Positions 17,641 through 27,879 are shown, counted from the stretch's first letter. The stretch: DNA of 64,000 nucleotides from an endosymbiont of Galathealinum brachiosum (GCA_003349885.1 QFXC01000008.1:62001-126000); one strand, 5' to 3'. Translations and numbers: made by a program. Notes: generated by a model not told the origin, from the letters alone.

Positions 17641-18429
17641 TTAATCGAATATATTGGATATAGGCTTTATGCTATTGGGTATAAAAGGAATAGTCATTAA
17701 TAATTTACAACAATAATAAGCATAGTTTTTATTAGAAAATCTATCAAATATACTACCTTTATTTTGCTTTTTATATGATGGATTTATATTGCTATTAGCG
17801 CTCTCTATGTGTAAAAAATTAATCATATTTTCCCACTCTTTAGCATCAAACATGCTTTCATATTTCATATAATAGTATGGAGAGTTTGATTTTTTTAACT
17901 TTTTAATTAGGCTTTTAAATCGATAGCTGCTTCGTAAAGAATATCCAATAAACTCTATCATTGAGAACGACACCTTCTTGCCTCTCTTTTTATTTAATTC
18001 TTCTTGCTCTTTACTTATGGTGTCACCAGAGTTCCAAATTCCTGTTTTTTGAGCAATTTTTAAAGATGAATATTGTGCAAGTTTGTTAGTTCTTTCAAGT
18101 AAAACTATTGGGGTTTTCTTTTCGATTACATATTTTAGGATTTCTTCATTATGATCAAAGAATAGCTTAAATCCGATTAATTTAGAGTTTCCACGTTGTA
18201 AGTAAGTTTGTTCTACAACCTTTGATAAGAATTCTATAGGGCTACTTTGACGTTGCTGAAGGGTAGGAATACTGTCACTTGTAACGCTGCTATGAATATT
18301 ATCTGGATGAAATATTTCACCTTGACAGCTTACGTTATCAATCAATTCGAGTTTATGTGTTAACACAGTCGAACCTGTTCTTGGTTCGCTAATAACAACA
18401 AAAATATTATTATTTTTATCAAACGTCAT
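17641..18429 (-). CDS. Sulfotransferase family protein (Stf0-like)
   Basis: The 262-residue protein has the 5'-PAPS phosphate-binding loop ISEPRTGSTVLTHKL at about 13-27 and ends the second block with YYMKYESMFD. Basic residues and LERTNKLAQYSSLKIA match the 3'-phosphate site region of carbohydrate sulfotransferases. No signal or membrane segment is present, so it would act in the cytoplasm on lipid-linked repeat units. It lies convergent with the ligase gene, 46 bases away. Together with the sulfotransferase at 33552-34376 it suggests a sulfated polymer. Confidence 0.75.
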   Translation of the reverse strand: MTFDKNNNIFVVISEPRTGSTVLTHKLELIDNVSCQGEIFHPDNIHSSVTSDSIPTLQQRQSSPIEFLSKVVEQTYLQRGNSKLIGFKLFFDHNEEILKYVIEKKTPIVLLERTNKLAQYSSLKIAQKTGIWNSGDTISKEQEELNKKRGKKVSFSMIEFIGYSLRSSYRFKSLIKKLKKSNSPYYYMKYESMFDAKEWENMINFLHIESANSNINPSYKKQNKGSIFDRFSNKNYAYYCCKLLMTIPFIPNSIKPISNIFD

Positions 18430-18564
18430 TCAGAGATTCCTTGTGTGTTTATTGCTATAATAAGTTAAAATTATTTAATTGAACATTAAAGTTTTATAAT
18501 AATCTTATCCATAAACCGATCTTTCATCAATTATTAAATACAGAATATTAAAAGGGTTCTTATT

Positions 18565-20016
18565 ATGTATAAGTGGATGTTAATGCATATTTTACACGTC
18601 TTTCTATTTATTAGTAATGCCTATTCTGCCGAATATTTCGTTTCAAAAATAGGTGATGATGAATTTGTTGGATCTAAGCTATTACCTTGGCAAACAATTA
18701 ATGAATCGATTAATAAATTATCACCTGGTGATATATTAAATATTGCGGATGGTATTTATACTGAAAATATAGAGCCTACTGTAAGTGGTGAAGTACAAAA
18801 GCCTATATTAATACGTGCAACCAATCCATTTAAAGTAATAGTTGATGGTAATGGTAAAAATAGGGCCCTCTATATCACAAAAGTCAGTTATTTAAGCTTC
18901 GAAGGTATGAAGTTTCAAAATTCAGGTGATAAAGCTGTTTTACAGGTAAGTAGCTCTGATGGTCAACCTGCGGAAGGAAATACAGAAACTCATCATATAA
19001 TACTAAGAAAAATTTCTGTTAAAGGATCATGCTTAGATAAAAACTGCAGTGGTTTACTTATTGCTAGATCTAATGATGTTTTGTTAGAGGATTCGTGGGT
19101 CTATGGCGCAGGTCGTTATACCTTATCCGTTTATGGTGACAGGAAGGTAACAATACGTAGGGTTGTCGTAAGGTGGGATCAATGGGATGGTCATAAATAT
19201 AAAAAGAATGATCCTAGGAATGCTATAGGTATTTACAACAGTCATAATAATCTAATTGAAAATGTAATTATTCTTGATGCAGGTAAAAAACCCAGTGGTG
19301 CAGGAGGTGATAAAGGTGCATTGCTTATTGCAGGTGGAGCAAATAGAGATACCTCAGCATTTATAAATTCAAGTAATAACCGATTCTATGGGTTAATAAT
19401 ACATAATAACACAGGTTTAGCTATTTCGTTATCTTCTAGAGTAAAGGCGCACGATGGTAATTATTTTGAGAATGGGGTTATTTATGGAAATTCAAAACGT
19501 GCTATAACAATCAATAAGTTAGTAAAAAATACAACATTTAATCATATGACTTTAGCTAATCATCCTGATGAAGCATATGCAAATTGGTCTAAAGAATCTG
19601 AAAATACGGTATTAACTAATAGCCTTATTATGAATAATGAAAAAAAGGCCTTTATAGGTGATTTAGACGAAAGCTATAATATTGTTTACAGAAACAGACC
19701 TAATTATTCAAAGAATGAATCATTAGGTAAAGAAACGATAGTGGCTGATCCTAAAATATCATCAATATTTAATAATAACTCGAAAATTTTAAAGAAAAGA
19801 GTTGGTTCTGATGATAAGCCTCGTGGGGCTAACCTAATGAAACAGTATCATAATGGTGTAGAGACTAAAACTAATTTATGGCCGTGGCTGTATGAAGATG
19901 AAATATATAAAGATTTTTGTGCCCCAATGAGCTTAATTCAGCTTGATAGAATAGGGAGTAATACATCGTCTTGGTGTGATTCCAAGCTATCATTGACAAA
20001 TTATTTGCATAGATAA
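18565..20016 (+). CDS. Secreted right-handed parallel beta-helix protein (paralogue 1)
   Basis: A cleavable signal peptide (to about SNAYSA) is followed directly by a pectate-lyase-like beta-helix: EYFVSKIGDD, LLPWQTINESINKLSPGDILNIADGIY, then repeated coils with NNxIEN and NNRFYGLIIHNN. It is clearly related to the proteins at 34528-37260 and 37604-39211, sharing GDKGALLIAGG, DDKPRGANLM and the Trp/Cys-rich end WPWLYEDEIYKDFC. Unlike them it has no lipobox. Proteins of this fold in export loci act as polysaccharide lyases or epimerases. I cannot see which. It stands alone between an opposite-strand sulfotransferase and the amidotransferase gene. Confidence 0.78.
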   Translation: MYKWMLMHILHVFLFISNAYSAEYFVSKIGDDEFVGSKLLPWQTINESINKLSPGDILNIADGIYTENIEPTVSGEVQKPILIRATNPFKVIVDGNGKNRALYITKVSYLSFEGMKFQNSGDKAVLQVSSSDGQPAEGNTETHHIILRKISVKGSCLDKNCSGLLIARSNDVLLEDSWVYGAGRYTLSVYGDRKVTIRRVVVRWDQWDGHKYKKNDPRNAIGIYNSHNNLIENVIILDAGKKPSGAGGDKGALLIAGGANRDTSAFINSSNNRFYGLIIHNNTGLAISLSSRVKAHDGNYFENGVIYGNSKRAITINKLVKNTTFNHMTLANHPDEAYANWSKESENTVLTNSLIMNNEKKAFIGDLDESYNIVYRNRPNYSKNESLGKETIVADPKISSIFNNNSKILKKRVGSDDKPRGANLMKQYHNGVETKTNLWPWLYEDEIYKDFCAPMSLIQLDRIGSNTSSWCDSKLSLTNYLHR

Positions 20017-20229
20017 TTGACTCTAAGATTAATTTGATCTGTATCTGACAGTATCAAGCAGATTAGTGAATAAATATGTAAAATTATAGTACAATCAATG
20101 GTTAGAATTTAAGGTAGAATTACTATTCTAGGTAAGATTTATATTTACATTGCAAATTTTTCATTATATGGAAATTGAATATTAGACTTACAATTAAAGT
20201 TTATAAGATTAAGGGTAGGGGATTAAAAA

Positions 20230-22095
20230 ATGTGTGGCATTTGCGGGATATTTGGGTTTGATAAATCTATAGAAATAAATAATGCCGATATTTTATCAAT
20301 GAATAATGAAATGATTCACCGAGGTCCAGAAGCAGAAGGTGAATATTGTCATAAACACGTTGGTTTAGGGCATAGACGTTTAAAAATCATTGATCTAGAA
20401 GGCGGCGTGCAGCCAATGTTTAGTCAAGATAAATCAATAGTGGTTTCTTTTAATGGTGAAATATACAACTATAAAGAAATAAAAGATAGACTTATACAGA
20501 AAGGGCATGTTTTCTCTACGCACTCAGACACTGAAGTAATAATTCATGCATATATAGAATATGGTATTAAATGTGTCGAACAATTTAGGGGGATGTTTGG
20601 CATAGCAATCTATGATCATAATATTGATGAGTTATTTTTAATACGTGACCGCCTGGGTATTAAGCCCATATACTACATTTTAGAAGACCAAAAATTAATA
20701 TTCTCATCTGAAATTAAGCCCATATTAAAAGTTATCAAAGCTAAGCCTGAAGTACATATACCTTCTATTGATTTTTACATGTCTGTTGGTTATGTCCCTG
20801 GTGAACAAACATTGTTTGATAATATTAAAAAGCTTTTACCTGGCCATTATTTACATATTAAAAATAATAAATTTGAAATTAAGGAGTATTGGGATCTTGA
20901 TTTAAATCAGGATCAGTTTAAAGGTAGTTTTGAAGAAGCTATTGAAGAATTTGATAAATTGGCTAAAGAGAGCATTGATCTAAGAATGATTAGTGATGTT
21001 CCATTAGGTGCTTTTTTAAGCGGTGGATTAGATTCCAGTGCAATTGTATCTTATATGTCAAATTTATCGGATACACCCATTAAAACATTTTCTGTCGGCT
21101 ATAAAAATGACCCTGAGTCAAGTGAATTAATTTATGCAGAACAAGTCGCTAAATATTTTAAAACAGAACATACCGAATATATTTTAGAGCCATTAGATTT
21201 TTTTAATTCACTTGATTTGTTATTAAAATATACAGAAGAACCGATTGTCGAAAGTGCTGCCGTTGCTTTATATCAGTTATCTAAAAAAGCTAAAGAAGAA
21301 GTAACTGTTATATTGTCGGGTGAGGGTGGAGATGAAATATTAGCAGGCTATCCTTTACATCAAATCATGCCCAAAATTAATAAAATTCATAATTTTGTTA
21401 AATGGTTACCAATGTCAGGAATGTCTAGAACTAATTTTCTTAATACAGAAAAAAAGATAAAGTATTTTGATTGGGTTAATCAGCCACTAAATAAACGTTA
21501 CCAAAGTATATCTAATGATGTGACTTTTGGCATAAAACAAAAAATGTATTCATCACCTGCATTCTTAGATTATAATAATAAAACGGCAGATCATTTCGAG
21601 GGACTATTTAATAAATTTGAAAACAGAAGTGATTTATCAAAAATGTTGTATACAGATATAAAATCTTGGTTACCAGATGACTTGTTAGTGAAAGCAGATA
21701 AAATGACTATGGCGGCATCATTAGAATTACGCGTACCATTGCTGGATCATAAGCTAATGGAGTTCACTTCTACTCTACCTGATAAATATAAAATAAATGG
21801 GAAGCAAGGTAAGCATTTGTTAAAGGTAGCTATGGAATCTAGATTGCCAGAAAATATAATATATCGCAAAAAGAAAGGCTTCCCGGTTCCAATTTCAAAC
21901 TGGTTTAGAACGCATTTATATGATCAGGTATATGATATTTTAATGGATACAAAAACATTATCTCGAGGATACTTTACTAAAAATTATGTTGAGAATATTC
22001 TAATAAAGCATAAATCAGGTTTTGAAGATAATAGTAGAAGAATTTTTTCACTTGTTAATTTAGAGCTTTGGCATAGAAAGTTTATTGATTGTTAA
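20230..22095 (+). CDS. Asparagine synthase-like amidotransferase (exosortase A-associated type)
   Basis: The glutamine-amidotransferase class II domain begins MCGICGIFGF with the N-terminal nucleophile Cys and includes HRGPEAEGEY and SFNGEIYNYKEIK. The synthetase domain begins near residue 240 with the PP-loop GAFLSGGLDSSAIVSYMS and continues to LSGEGGDEILAGYP. KADKMTMAASLELRVPLLDH and the KKGFPVPI region are intact. At 621 residues it has the length of AsnB and of the amidotransferases of PEP-CTERM loci. It probably amidates a uronic acid or other carboxylate of the polymer rather than free aspartate. It leads a run of same-strand genes to 32475. Confidence 0.88.
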   Translation: MCGICGIFGFDKSIEINNADILSMNNEMIHRGPEAEGEYCHKHVGLGHRRLKIIDLEGGVQPMFSQDKSIVVSFNGEIYNYKEIKDRLIQKGHVFSTHSDTEVIIHAYIEYGIKCVEQFRGMFGIAIYDHNIDELFLIRDRLGIKPIYYILEDQKLIFSSEIKPILKVIKAKPEVHIPSIDFYMSVGYVPGEQTLFDNIKKLLPGHYLHIKNNKFEIKEYWDLDLNQDQFKGSFEEAIEEFDKLAKESIDLRMISDVPLGAFLSGGLDSSAIVSYMSNLSDTPIKTFSVGYKNDPESSELIYAEQVAKYFKTEHTEYILEPLDFFNSLDLLLKYTEEPIVESAAVALYQLSKKAKEEVTVILSGEGGDEILAGYPLHQIMPKINKIHNFVKWLPMSGMSRTNFLNTEKKIKYFDWVNQPLNKRYQSISNDVTFGIKQKMYSSPAFLDYNNKTADHFEGLFNKFENRSDLSKMLYTDIKSWLPDDLLVKADKMTMAASLELRVPLLDHKLMEFTSTLPDKYKINGKQGKHLLKVAMESRLPENIIYRKKKGFPVPISNWFRTHLYDQVYDILMDTKTLSRGYFTKNYVENILIKHKSGFEDNSRRIFSLVNLELWHRKFIDC

Positions 22096-22113
22096 TAAAA
22101 ATGGTTTAAATAC

Positions 22114-23286
22114 ATGAAGGTTCTATTAGTAACTAATCTATTTCCAACACCAGTTGATCTTGAGCGCGGGGTTTTTACACTTCAATTAGCTAAAGAATTA
22201 AATAAGATATGCGATTTAACAATTGTATGTCCATTGCCTTGGTTTCCTAAAATTAAAATGCTTCGATTTTTAGATAAGTGGTATCAGTTAGCTAATGTTC
22301 CAGAGAAGTATGAAATAGATGGCCTAACGGTATATTCTCCGAAATATTTCTTACTACCTAAAGTTTCTGAATCATTTCATGATGTACTAATGGGGATGCG
22401 CCTAGAGCCATTTATTAAAGCACTGCATAATAAACAAAAAATCGATGTTATTAACTCTCATTGGTTGTATCCAGATAGTGTTGCAGTTGATCGCGTAGCA
22501 AAGAAAATAAATGTTAAGCATATAGCTACAGGTCTTGGTTGTGATATTAATGATAGCTTAACTCAGCGCTCAAAAGCCGATAAAATATTAAAAATGCTTC
22601 AAAATATTGGTGGTGTTACAGTTGTCTCAAGTCGCTTAAAACAAGTGTTAGTATCAAATGGAATTAAAGAAGATAATATAAAAGTTATACTAAATGGAGT
22701 TGATGTAAATAAATTTAAACTACTAGATTCAGATATTAATAGAAAAAAATTAAATTTAGATAAAAGTAGTAAAATTATACTTTATGTTGGTAGGTTAAGT
22801 TTTGAAAAATCTATTGATTCATTAATCAATGCATTCCATAAAATTCATCATACAAATATAGAATTATTACTAGTAATCATTGGTGATGGACCTGAGCTTG
22901 GATTTTTACACGAAATAGTTGAAAGTTTAGGCTTAAATAAAGTAGTAAAATTTATTGGTAAAGTGTCTCATGATGAAATTAATTCATGGTTTTCATCAGC
23001 AGATATCTTTTGTTTGCCGAGTCTAAGAGAAGGGTGTCCAAACGTTGTTCTTGAATCACTATCATCTGGCTGTCCTGTAGTTGCTAGTGATGTTGGTGCA
23101 TTGCCTGACTTAATAACAAAAGACTCCGGCTTATTGTTTGAGCCTAAGAATATAGATGATATAAGCAATAAGTTGACGTTAGCATTAAATCATAAATGGA
23201 ATAGAAAATTAATTCATGACTCGATGAAAAGCTTTACATGGGAAGAAGTCGCATCACAATATTTTCAGGTTTACTATGATGAATGA
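22114..23286 (+). CDS. Glycosyltransferase family 4
   Basis: This 390-residue cytoplasmic or peripheral GT-B enzyme has an N-lobe start VLLVTNLFPTPVDLERGVFTLQLAKEL and, in the C-lobe, KIILYVGRLSFEKSIDSLINAF, IIGDGPELGFL and CLPSLREGCPNVVLESLSSGCPVVASDVGALPDLI (the EX7E donor-sugar element). The retaining GT4 fold is clear. Donor and acceptor cannot be inferred. It lies 18 bases downstream of the amidotransferase gene in the assembly run. Confidence 0.9.
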   Translation: MKVLLVTNLFPTPVDLERGVFTLQLAKELNKICDLTIVCPLPWFPKIKMLRFLDKWYQLANVPEKYEIDGLTVYSPKYFLLPKVSESFHDVLMGMRLEPFIKALHNKQKIDVINSHWLYPDSVAVDRVAKKINVKHIATGLGCDINDSLTQRSKADKILKMLQNIGGVTVVSSRLKQVLVSNGIKEDNIKVILNGVDVNKFKLLDSDINRKKLNLDKSSKIILYVGRLSFEKSIDSLINAFHKIHHTNIELLLVIIGDGPELGFLHEIVESLGLNKVVKFIGKVSHDEINSWFSSADIFCLPSLREGCPNVVLESLSSGCPVVASDVGALPDLITKDSGLLFEPKNIDDISNKLTLALNHKWNRKLIHDSMKSFTWEEVASQYFQVYYDE

Positions 23287-23304
23287 AATTATTGAGTCAT
23301 ATTC

Positions 23305-24396
23305 ATGAAACATATCTTACATGTAATACAATCACTTGAATTTGGTGGAGCTGAAAAAGTAGTTGTTCAGCTTTCAAATAAATTGTCTATAAAAAATAGA
23401 GTATCTATTTGTGTAACTAAAAATAAAGGCGAATTATGTGAGCAATTGAATGAAAATATAAAATTATTTTCACTTAATATGGGTGAAGGCAATAACCCTA
23501 TATTAGTCACTAAACTTAAACAGTTAATTTTAGATAATGATATAGATATTATTCATTGCCATGATTGGGGTGTTTATATAGAAAGTGTTTTAGCTGCTAA
23601 ATTATCTAAACGTGCAAATGTTATATTAACGGTTCATGGGCCTTATACCGAGTATTCATCTGGTATTAAATCTAAGTTAAAAATCTACCTTAGACATATT
23701 GTAGAAAGATTTATATCAAGATATGTTTTCAAAATTGTAACAGTATCTAATTCGATTAAAAAATATATAATCAATGATATAAATATTAAAGAAAATAAAA
23801 TGTGTGTAATTCATAATGGAGTAGAGGGCTATGAGTATCATCAAGATGATACTCTGGTTAAATGTAGAAAATACATTACAGTAGGTCGAATAGCATTGGT
23901 AAAAAATCATATTCTAATGTTAGATGCATTTAAGCTGTTGGCGGATAAATATAGTGATGTATCATTAACTATTGTGGGTGATGGTCCTGAGTTCAAATCA
24001 ATTCAAAAATACGCTGATAATATTGGAGTAACTTCGGTCGTTGTATTTACAGGATTTAGAAATGATATCGAATATCTATTAAAACAACATGATGTTTTTT
24101 TACTCTCATCTAATTATGAAGGTATATCAATTGCTGGTCTAGAAGCTATGAGTTTAGGAATGCCAATAATTTCAACAGATGTAGGCGGCATGTCGGAAAT
24201 GATTAAACATAATGAAACTGGCTTATTAGTTAATAACAATGATGCTTCCAACTATATGTCGGCTTTAAATGATATTTATGTGAATGAAAAAGCATTTTAT
24301 AAAATGAGTTATAATTCAAGGCAGTTGTTTTGCAAAGAATTTCAAGAAGATGTAGCTCTTGAAAAGTATAATAAACTTTATAATCATGAAATTTAA
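23305..24396 (+). CDS. Glycosyltransferase family 4
   Basis: The protein starts MKHILHVIQSLEFGGAEKVVVQLSNKL, the usual N-lobe glycine loop of GT4 enzymes. It has YITVGRIALVKNHILMLDAF, LTIVGDGPEFKSI and LLSSNYEGISIAGLEAMSLGMPIISTDVGGMSEMI in the C-lobe. Its 363 residues make a complete enzyme. It is the second of three GT4 genes in the run (with 22114-23286 and 26702-27871). These are different from one another and so probably add different sugars. Confidence 0.9.
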   Translation: MKHILHVIQSLEFGGAEKVVVQLSNKLSIKNRVSICVTKNKGELCEQLNENIKLFSLNMGEGNNPILVTKLKQLILDNDIDIIHCHDWGVYIESVLAAKLSKRANVILTVHGPYTEYSSGIKSKLKIYLRHIVERFISRYVFKIVTVSNSIKKYIINDINIKENKMCVIHNGVEGYEYHQDDTLVKCRKYITVGRIALVKNHILMLDAFKLLADKYSDVSLTIVGDGPEFKSIQKYADNIGVTSVVVFTGFRNDIEYLLKQHDVFLLSSNYEGISIAGLEAMSLGMPIISTDVGGMSEMIKHNETGLLVNNNDASNYMSALNDIYVNEKAFYKMSYNSRQLFCKEFQEDVALEKYNKLYNHEI

Positions 24397-24422
24397 ATAA
24401 TTTAAATTATGGAGATATTAAG

Positions 24423-25577
24423 TTGAGTATATGGTTGGTTGTTTTTATAGCTAGTTCATCATTGTTCATTATTAATTATTTTATTTATCCAGCTATTGTC
24501 ATCATAATGGCTGGATTCAAGGAAGATGTTGATGTTGATGTTGAGTATGAGCAATATTCTAAATCAGTTAGTTTTATTGTTGCAGCATATAATGAAGAAA
24601 AAGTTATACGTAATAAAATTGAAAATTGTCTTAAACTGGATTACCCAAAAGAACTTCTTGAAATAATAATTATATCTGATGGTTCAGATGATAGAACTTC
24701 AGATATAGTAAAAGAATTTGAGAGTGATGGAGTCATTAGCCTTCATGAAGATCAGAGAAAAGGAAAGTCAAATGCATTAAATAGAGCAGTTAAATATTCC
24801 TCAAATGAAATTATAGTTTTTTCTGATGCTAATAATGACTTTTCAGTAGATGCAATTAAATATTTAGTATCAAGTTTTGATGATTCACAAGTAGGCTCAG
24901 TTACTGGATCTAAAAAGATATATACTTCATCCGATAGGCAATCAAGTCAGGGTGATGGCTTGTACTGGAAGTATGAATCTAAAATAAAATATGCTGAATC
25001 TAAACTTGGATCAATTACTGCTGCAGATGGTGAGATTTTAGCTGTAAGGCGAAAATTATTTGAACCTATAGATCCAAAATTAATAAATGATGATGCTGCT
25101 ATTACATTTAATGTCTTAAAAAAGGGTTATCGTGTTATTTATAACTTGAATGCTGTTGCATATGAAGAGGCATCAATTGACATTATCGATGATTTTCACG
25201 TAAAAGTACGAATGACTACAGGTGGTGTTCAAACACTTTTTACTGAAGCTAATTTTTTATTCAATCCCTTTAAAGCTTATTCGTGGTCTTTTTTTATGCA
25301 TAAAACTCTACGATGGTTTGCACCGTATTTTATGATATTAATATTTATTAGTAATTTATTATTACTTGAATATAATTTAATGATATTAATTATGACTGCT
25401 CAAATTATTTTTTATATCTTAGCTGCTATAGGTTGGTTAAAAAGAGCATCTGAATCATTATCTAGTATTTTATATGTTCCTATGTATTTTGTATCTATGA
25501 ATACTGCTCTATTCATAGGTACTTTAAAGTATTTTATAGGAAATAAATCAGTAATCTGGAAAAAAGCGGATCGATAA
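24423..25577 (+). CDS. Membrane glycosyltransferase family 2
   Basis: It starts at a TTG with GGAGA upstream. One N-terminal membrane helix is followed by a GT-A domain: SVSFIVAAYNEEKVIRNKIENCL, IIIISDGSDDRTSDIV, VFSDANNDFS (DxD-type) and a later TAADGEILAVRR...INDDAAITFNVLKKGYRVIY. Three further helices lie near the C-terminus (about 295-370). This layout is typical of processive-type or lipid-linked GT2 enzymes. It is 384 residues long and the next gene starts three bases after its stop. Confidence 0.87.
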   Translation: MSIWLVVFIASSSLFIINYFIYPAIVIIMAGFKEDVDVDVEYEQYSKSVSFIVAAYNEEKVIRNKIENCLKLDYPKELLEIIIISDGSDDRTSDIVKEFESDGVISLHEDQRKGKSNALNRAVKYSSNEIIVFSDANNDFSVDAIKYLVSSFDDSQVGSVTGSKKIYTSSDRQSSQGDGLYWKYESKIKYAESKLGSITAADGEILAVRRKLFEPIDPKLINDDAAITFNVLKKGYRVIYNLNAVAYEEASIDIIDDFHVKVRMTTGGVQTLFTEANFLFNPFKAYSWSFFMHKTLRWFAPYFMILIFISNLLLLEYNLMILIMTAQIIFYILAAIGWLKRASESLSSILYVPMYFVSMNTALFIGTLKYFIGNKSVIWKKADR

Positions 25578-25579
25578 TT

Positions 25580-26686
25580 ATGAGTATATTTTTATATTTA
25601 TCAGTATTTATATTTCTCGCATTTCTTATATTATATATATTAATACGTTCAAGGAATATGCAGTATTGGATTGGTTCTTACATTAAGAGTTTATTCCTGA
25701 ATAAAAAGAAAGCCAAAATTAAGCATGTATATTTTAGTTTTGTTGATCACTATGAGCCTTATTATCAACAAGTAACTGAGAGTGTTGCAAGGGGACTTGT
25801 AGATGATTGGGTAAATGCGTACCCTAATATTGCCAATAAGCATAAAGACAGTGATGGAAATGTACCTCAGCACACTTACTTTTATCCAATAGAAGAATAT
25901 GACAAATATGTATTAGATAAAATAAGTGAACTATGTAATTCAGGTTACGGTGATGTTGATATTCATCTGCATCATGATGATGATACTGCTGAAAACCTTA
26001 CGAAAGAGCTGATAGATTTCAAGAATTTATTATACAATGAACATAATTTATTACGTAAAAATAAAGCCGGCGAAATTGTATACGGTTTTATACACGGCAA
26101 TTGGGCATTAGATAATTCCAGGCCTGATGGTCGTTGGTGTGGTATCGACAATGAGTTGGATATATTAATTAATACCGGTTGTGTATTTGATATGACATTA
26201 CCATCGGCACCAAGTGATACACAAACAAAAATAATCAATAGTATTTACTATGCTAAAGAAGATGGACATGCAAAATCTCATGATAAAGGTCGTAATTTAG
26301 AGTCTAATATTACTAAACAGGAAGTTTCTGAGCTATTAATGATTCAAGGTCCATTAACCTTAAACTGGAAAAATCGTAAATTTGGCCTAATACCTAAAAT
26401 TGAAAGTGGTGAGCTATCTGGTGATTCGCCACCTAGTGAGACACGTATTAAATTATGGGAAGAGTGCGGGATATCAATTAAAGGAGAAGAGGAGCATATA
26501 TTCATTAAAGTACATACTCATGGATTACAAAAACCAAATATGAATATGCTATTTGATAATAATGGATTTGATTTAATGTGGACAACTCTTGAAAATAATT
26601 ATAGAGATACTAATGACTGTGAATTGCACTATTTAACTGCCTGGGAAATGTATGAAAAAATTAAGCACCTTGAAAATACACACTAG
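25580..26686 (+). CDS. Membrane-anchored protein of unknown function with deacetylase-like motifs
   Basis: I do not recognise this 368-residue protein as a named family. It has a single N-terminal membrane helix (FLYLSVFIFLAFLILYILIR) and then a soluble domain. The domain contains HVYFSFVDHYEPYYQ, a metal-binding-looking IHLHHDDDTAEN (about 134-145), YGFIHGNWALDNSRPDGRWCGIDNELDIL and IFIKVHTHGLQ. The order Asp-His, HxHHDDD, HGN and HTHG resembles polysaccharide deacetylases or glycosidases with a (beta/alpha) barrel, but it is not a clear NodB domain. It is probably co-transcribed with 24423-25577, from which it is separated by two bases. Confidence 0.45.
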   Translation: MSIFLYLSVFIFLAFLILYILIRSRNMQYWIGSYIKSLFLNKKKAKIKHVYFSFVDHYEPYYQQVTESVARGLVDDWVNAYPNIANKHKDSDGNVPQHTYFYPIEEYDKYVLDKISELCNSGYGDVDIHLHHDDDTAENLTKELIDFKNLLYNEHNLLRKNKAGEIVYGFIHGNWALDNSRPDGRWCGIDNELDILINTGCVFDMTLPSAPSDTQTKIINSIYYAKEDGHAKSHDKGRNLESNITKQEVSELLMIQGPLTLNWKNRKFGLIPKIESGELSGDSPPSETRIKLWEECGISIKGEEEHIFIKVHTHGLQKPNMNMLFDNNGFDLMWTTLENNYRDTNDCELHYLTAWEMYEKIKHLENTH

Positions 26687-26701
26687 CATTGACTTTATAT
26701 T

Positions 26702-27871
26702 ATGAGAATATTGTATCATCATCGAACACAGGGTCGAGGTGCAGAAGGTGTTCATATAGTTAGTATTGTTAAAGCTCTTGAATCACTTGGGCATGACGTT
26801 ACAGTATTATCTCCCGCTGGAGTTAATCCTTTAAAGAATGCTGGAAATGCACCTGTTGATAAATCTGATGTAAAAACAAGTGGTATAGATAGTGTATGGA
26901 AGTTTATCAGCAAAAACTTACCTAATTTTATATTTGAATTTATTGAAATTTTTTATAATATTCCTGCCTCAATTAGATTAGAGAAGGAATTATCAAACAA
27001 TAATTACGATATTATTTATGAGCGATACGCATTTTATTTGGTTGCTGGTGCTATTAAAGCTAAGAAATATAAAATTCCATTTGTGCTTGAAGCAAATGAA
27101 GTAAGCGGTATTGAGGATAGAGCGCGAAAACAGATTTTTAAAAAACTATGTGATTCATTTGAAAGATTTTTATTTATACGTTGTTCTTCAATACTAACGG
27201 TATCATCATTTCTTAAGCAGAAAATCATAAAACAAGGCGTATCTACGGATCTAGTTCACGTAGTACCTAATGCAATCGATGTAACTAAATTTCATCATAA
27301 TATAAAAAATGATGATTTAAAAAATAAATTTAATATAGGTAGTAGTGTTGTCATTGGTTTTGCTGGTTGGTTTGATGATTGGGATAGACTAGATTTACTG
27401 ATAGAAGTCTTTAACGGTTTAACTAAGAATTACCCTGTAAAGTTATTGTTAATAGGTGACGGTGAAGTACTGAATAATGTTAAGTCTAAAGCAAAAGAAT
27501 ATAAAATTGAGTCAGATATAATATTAACTGGTGCAGTTGATCGTTTAGATGTTCAGCGTTATCTATCATTACTTGATATAGCAATTATTACACACTCAAA
27601 CGATTTTGGATCACCTGTTGTTATGTTTGAGTTTATGGGTTTAAAGATACCAGTTATTGCTCCAGATTTAATGCCAATATTAGATGTTTTAGAAAATGAT
27701 AAAACAGCATTAATTTTTAAGGCCCTTGATATGAAAGCATTAAAATTAAATATTATAAAGCTATTAGAAGACAAAGATAAACGTAATCAAATATCATCTG
27801 CTGCTTATGTTAAATTGATTGATAATCATACATGGGAAAAAAATGCACAAATGATTATTTCAACAATTTGA
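26702..27871 (+). CDS. Glycosyltransferase family 4
   Basis: The 389-residue protein begins MRILYHHRTQGRGAEGVHIVSIVKALESLGHDV (N-lobe loop). It contains PFVLEANEVSGIEDRARK, VHVVPNAIDVTKF, VIGFAGWFDDWDRLDLLIEVF, LLIGDGEVLNNV and the donor-site segment ITHSNDFGSPVVMFEFMGLKIPVIAPD. The E-x7-E element is altered to S-P-V-V-M-F-E. It is otherwise a complete GT4 enzyme. The deacetylase gene starts eight bases after its stop. Confidence 0.87.
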   Translation: MRILYHHRTQGRGAEGVHIVSIVKALESLGHDVTVLSPAGVNPLKNAGNAPVDKSDVKTSGIDSVWKFISKNLPNFIFEFIEIFYNIPASIRLEKELSNNNYDIIYERYAFYLVAGAIKAKKYKIPFVLEANEVSGIEDRARKQIFKKLCDSFERFLFIRCSSILTVSSFLKQKIIKQGVSTDLVHVVPNAIDVTKFHHNIKNDDLKNKFNIGSSVVIGFAGWFDDWDRLDLLIEVFNGLTKNYPVKLLLIGDGEVLNNVKSKAKEYKIESDIILTGAVDRLDVQRYLSLLDIAIITHSNDFGSPVVMFEFMGLKIPVIAPDLMPILDVLENDKTALIFKALDMKALKLNIIKLLEDKDKRNQISSAAYVKLIDNHTWEKNAQMIISTI

Positions 27872-27879
27872 GATCAGTA

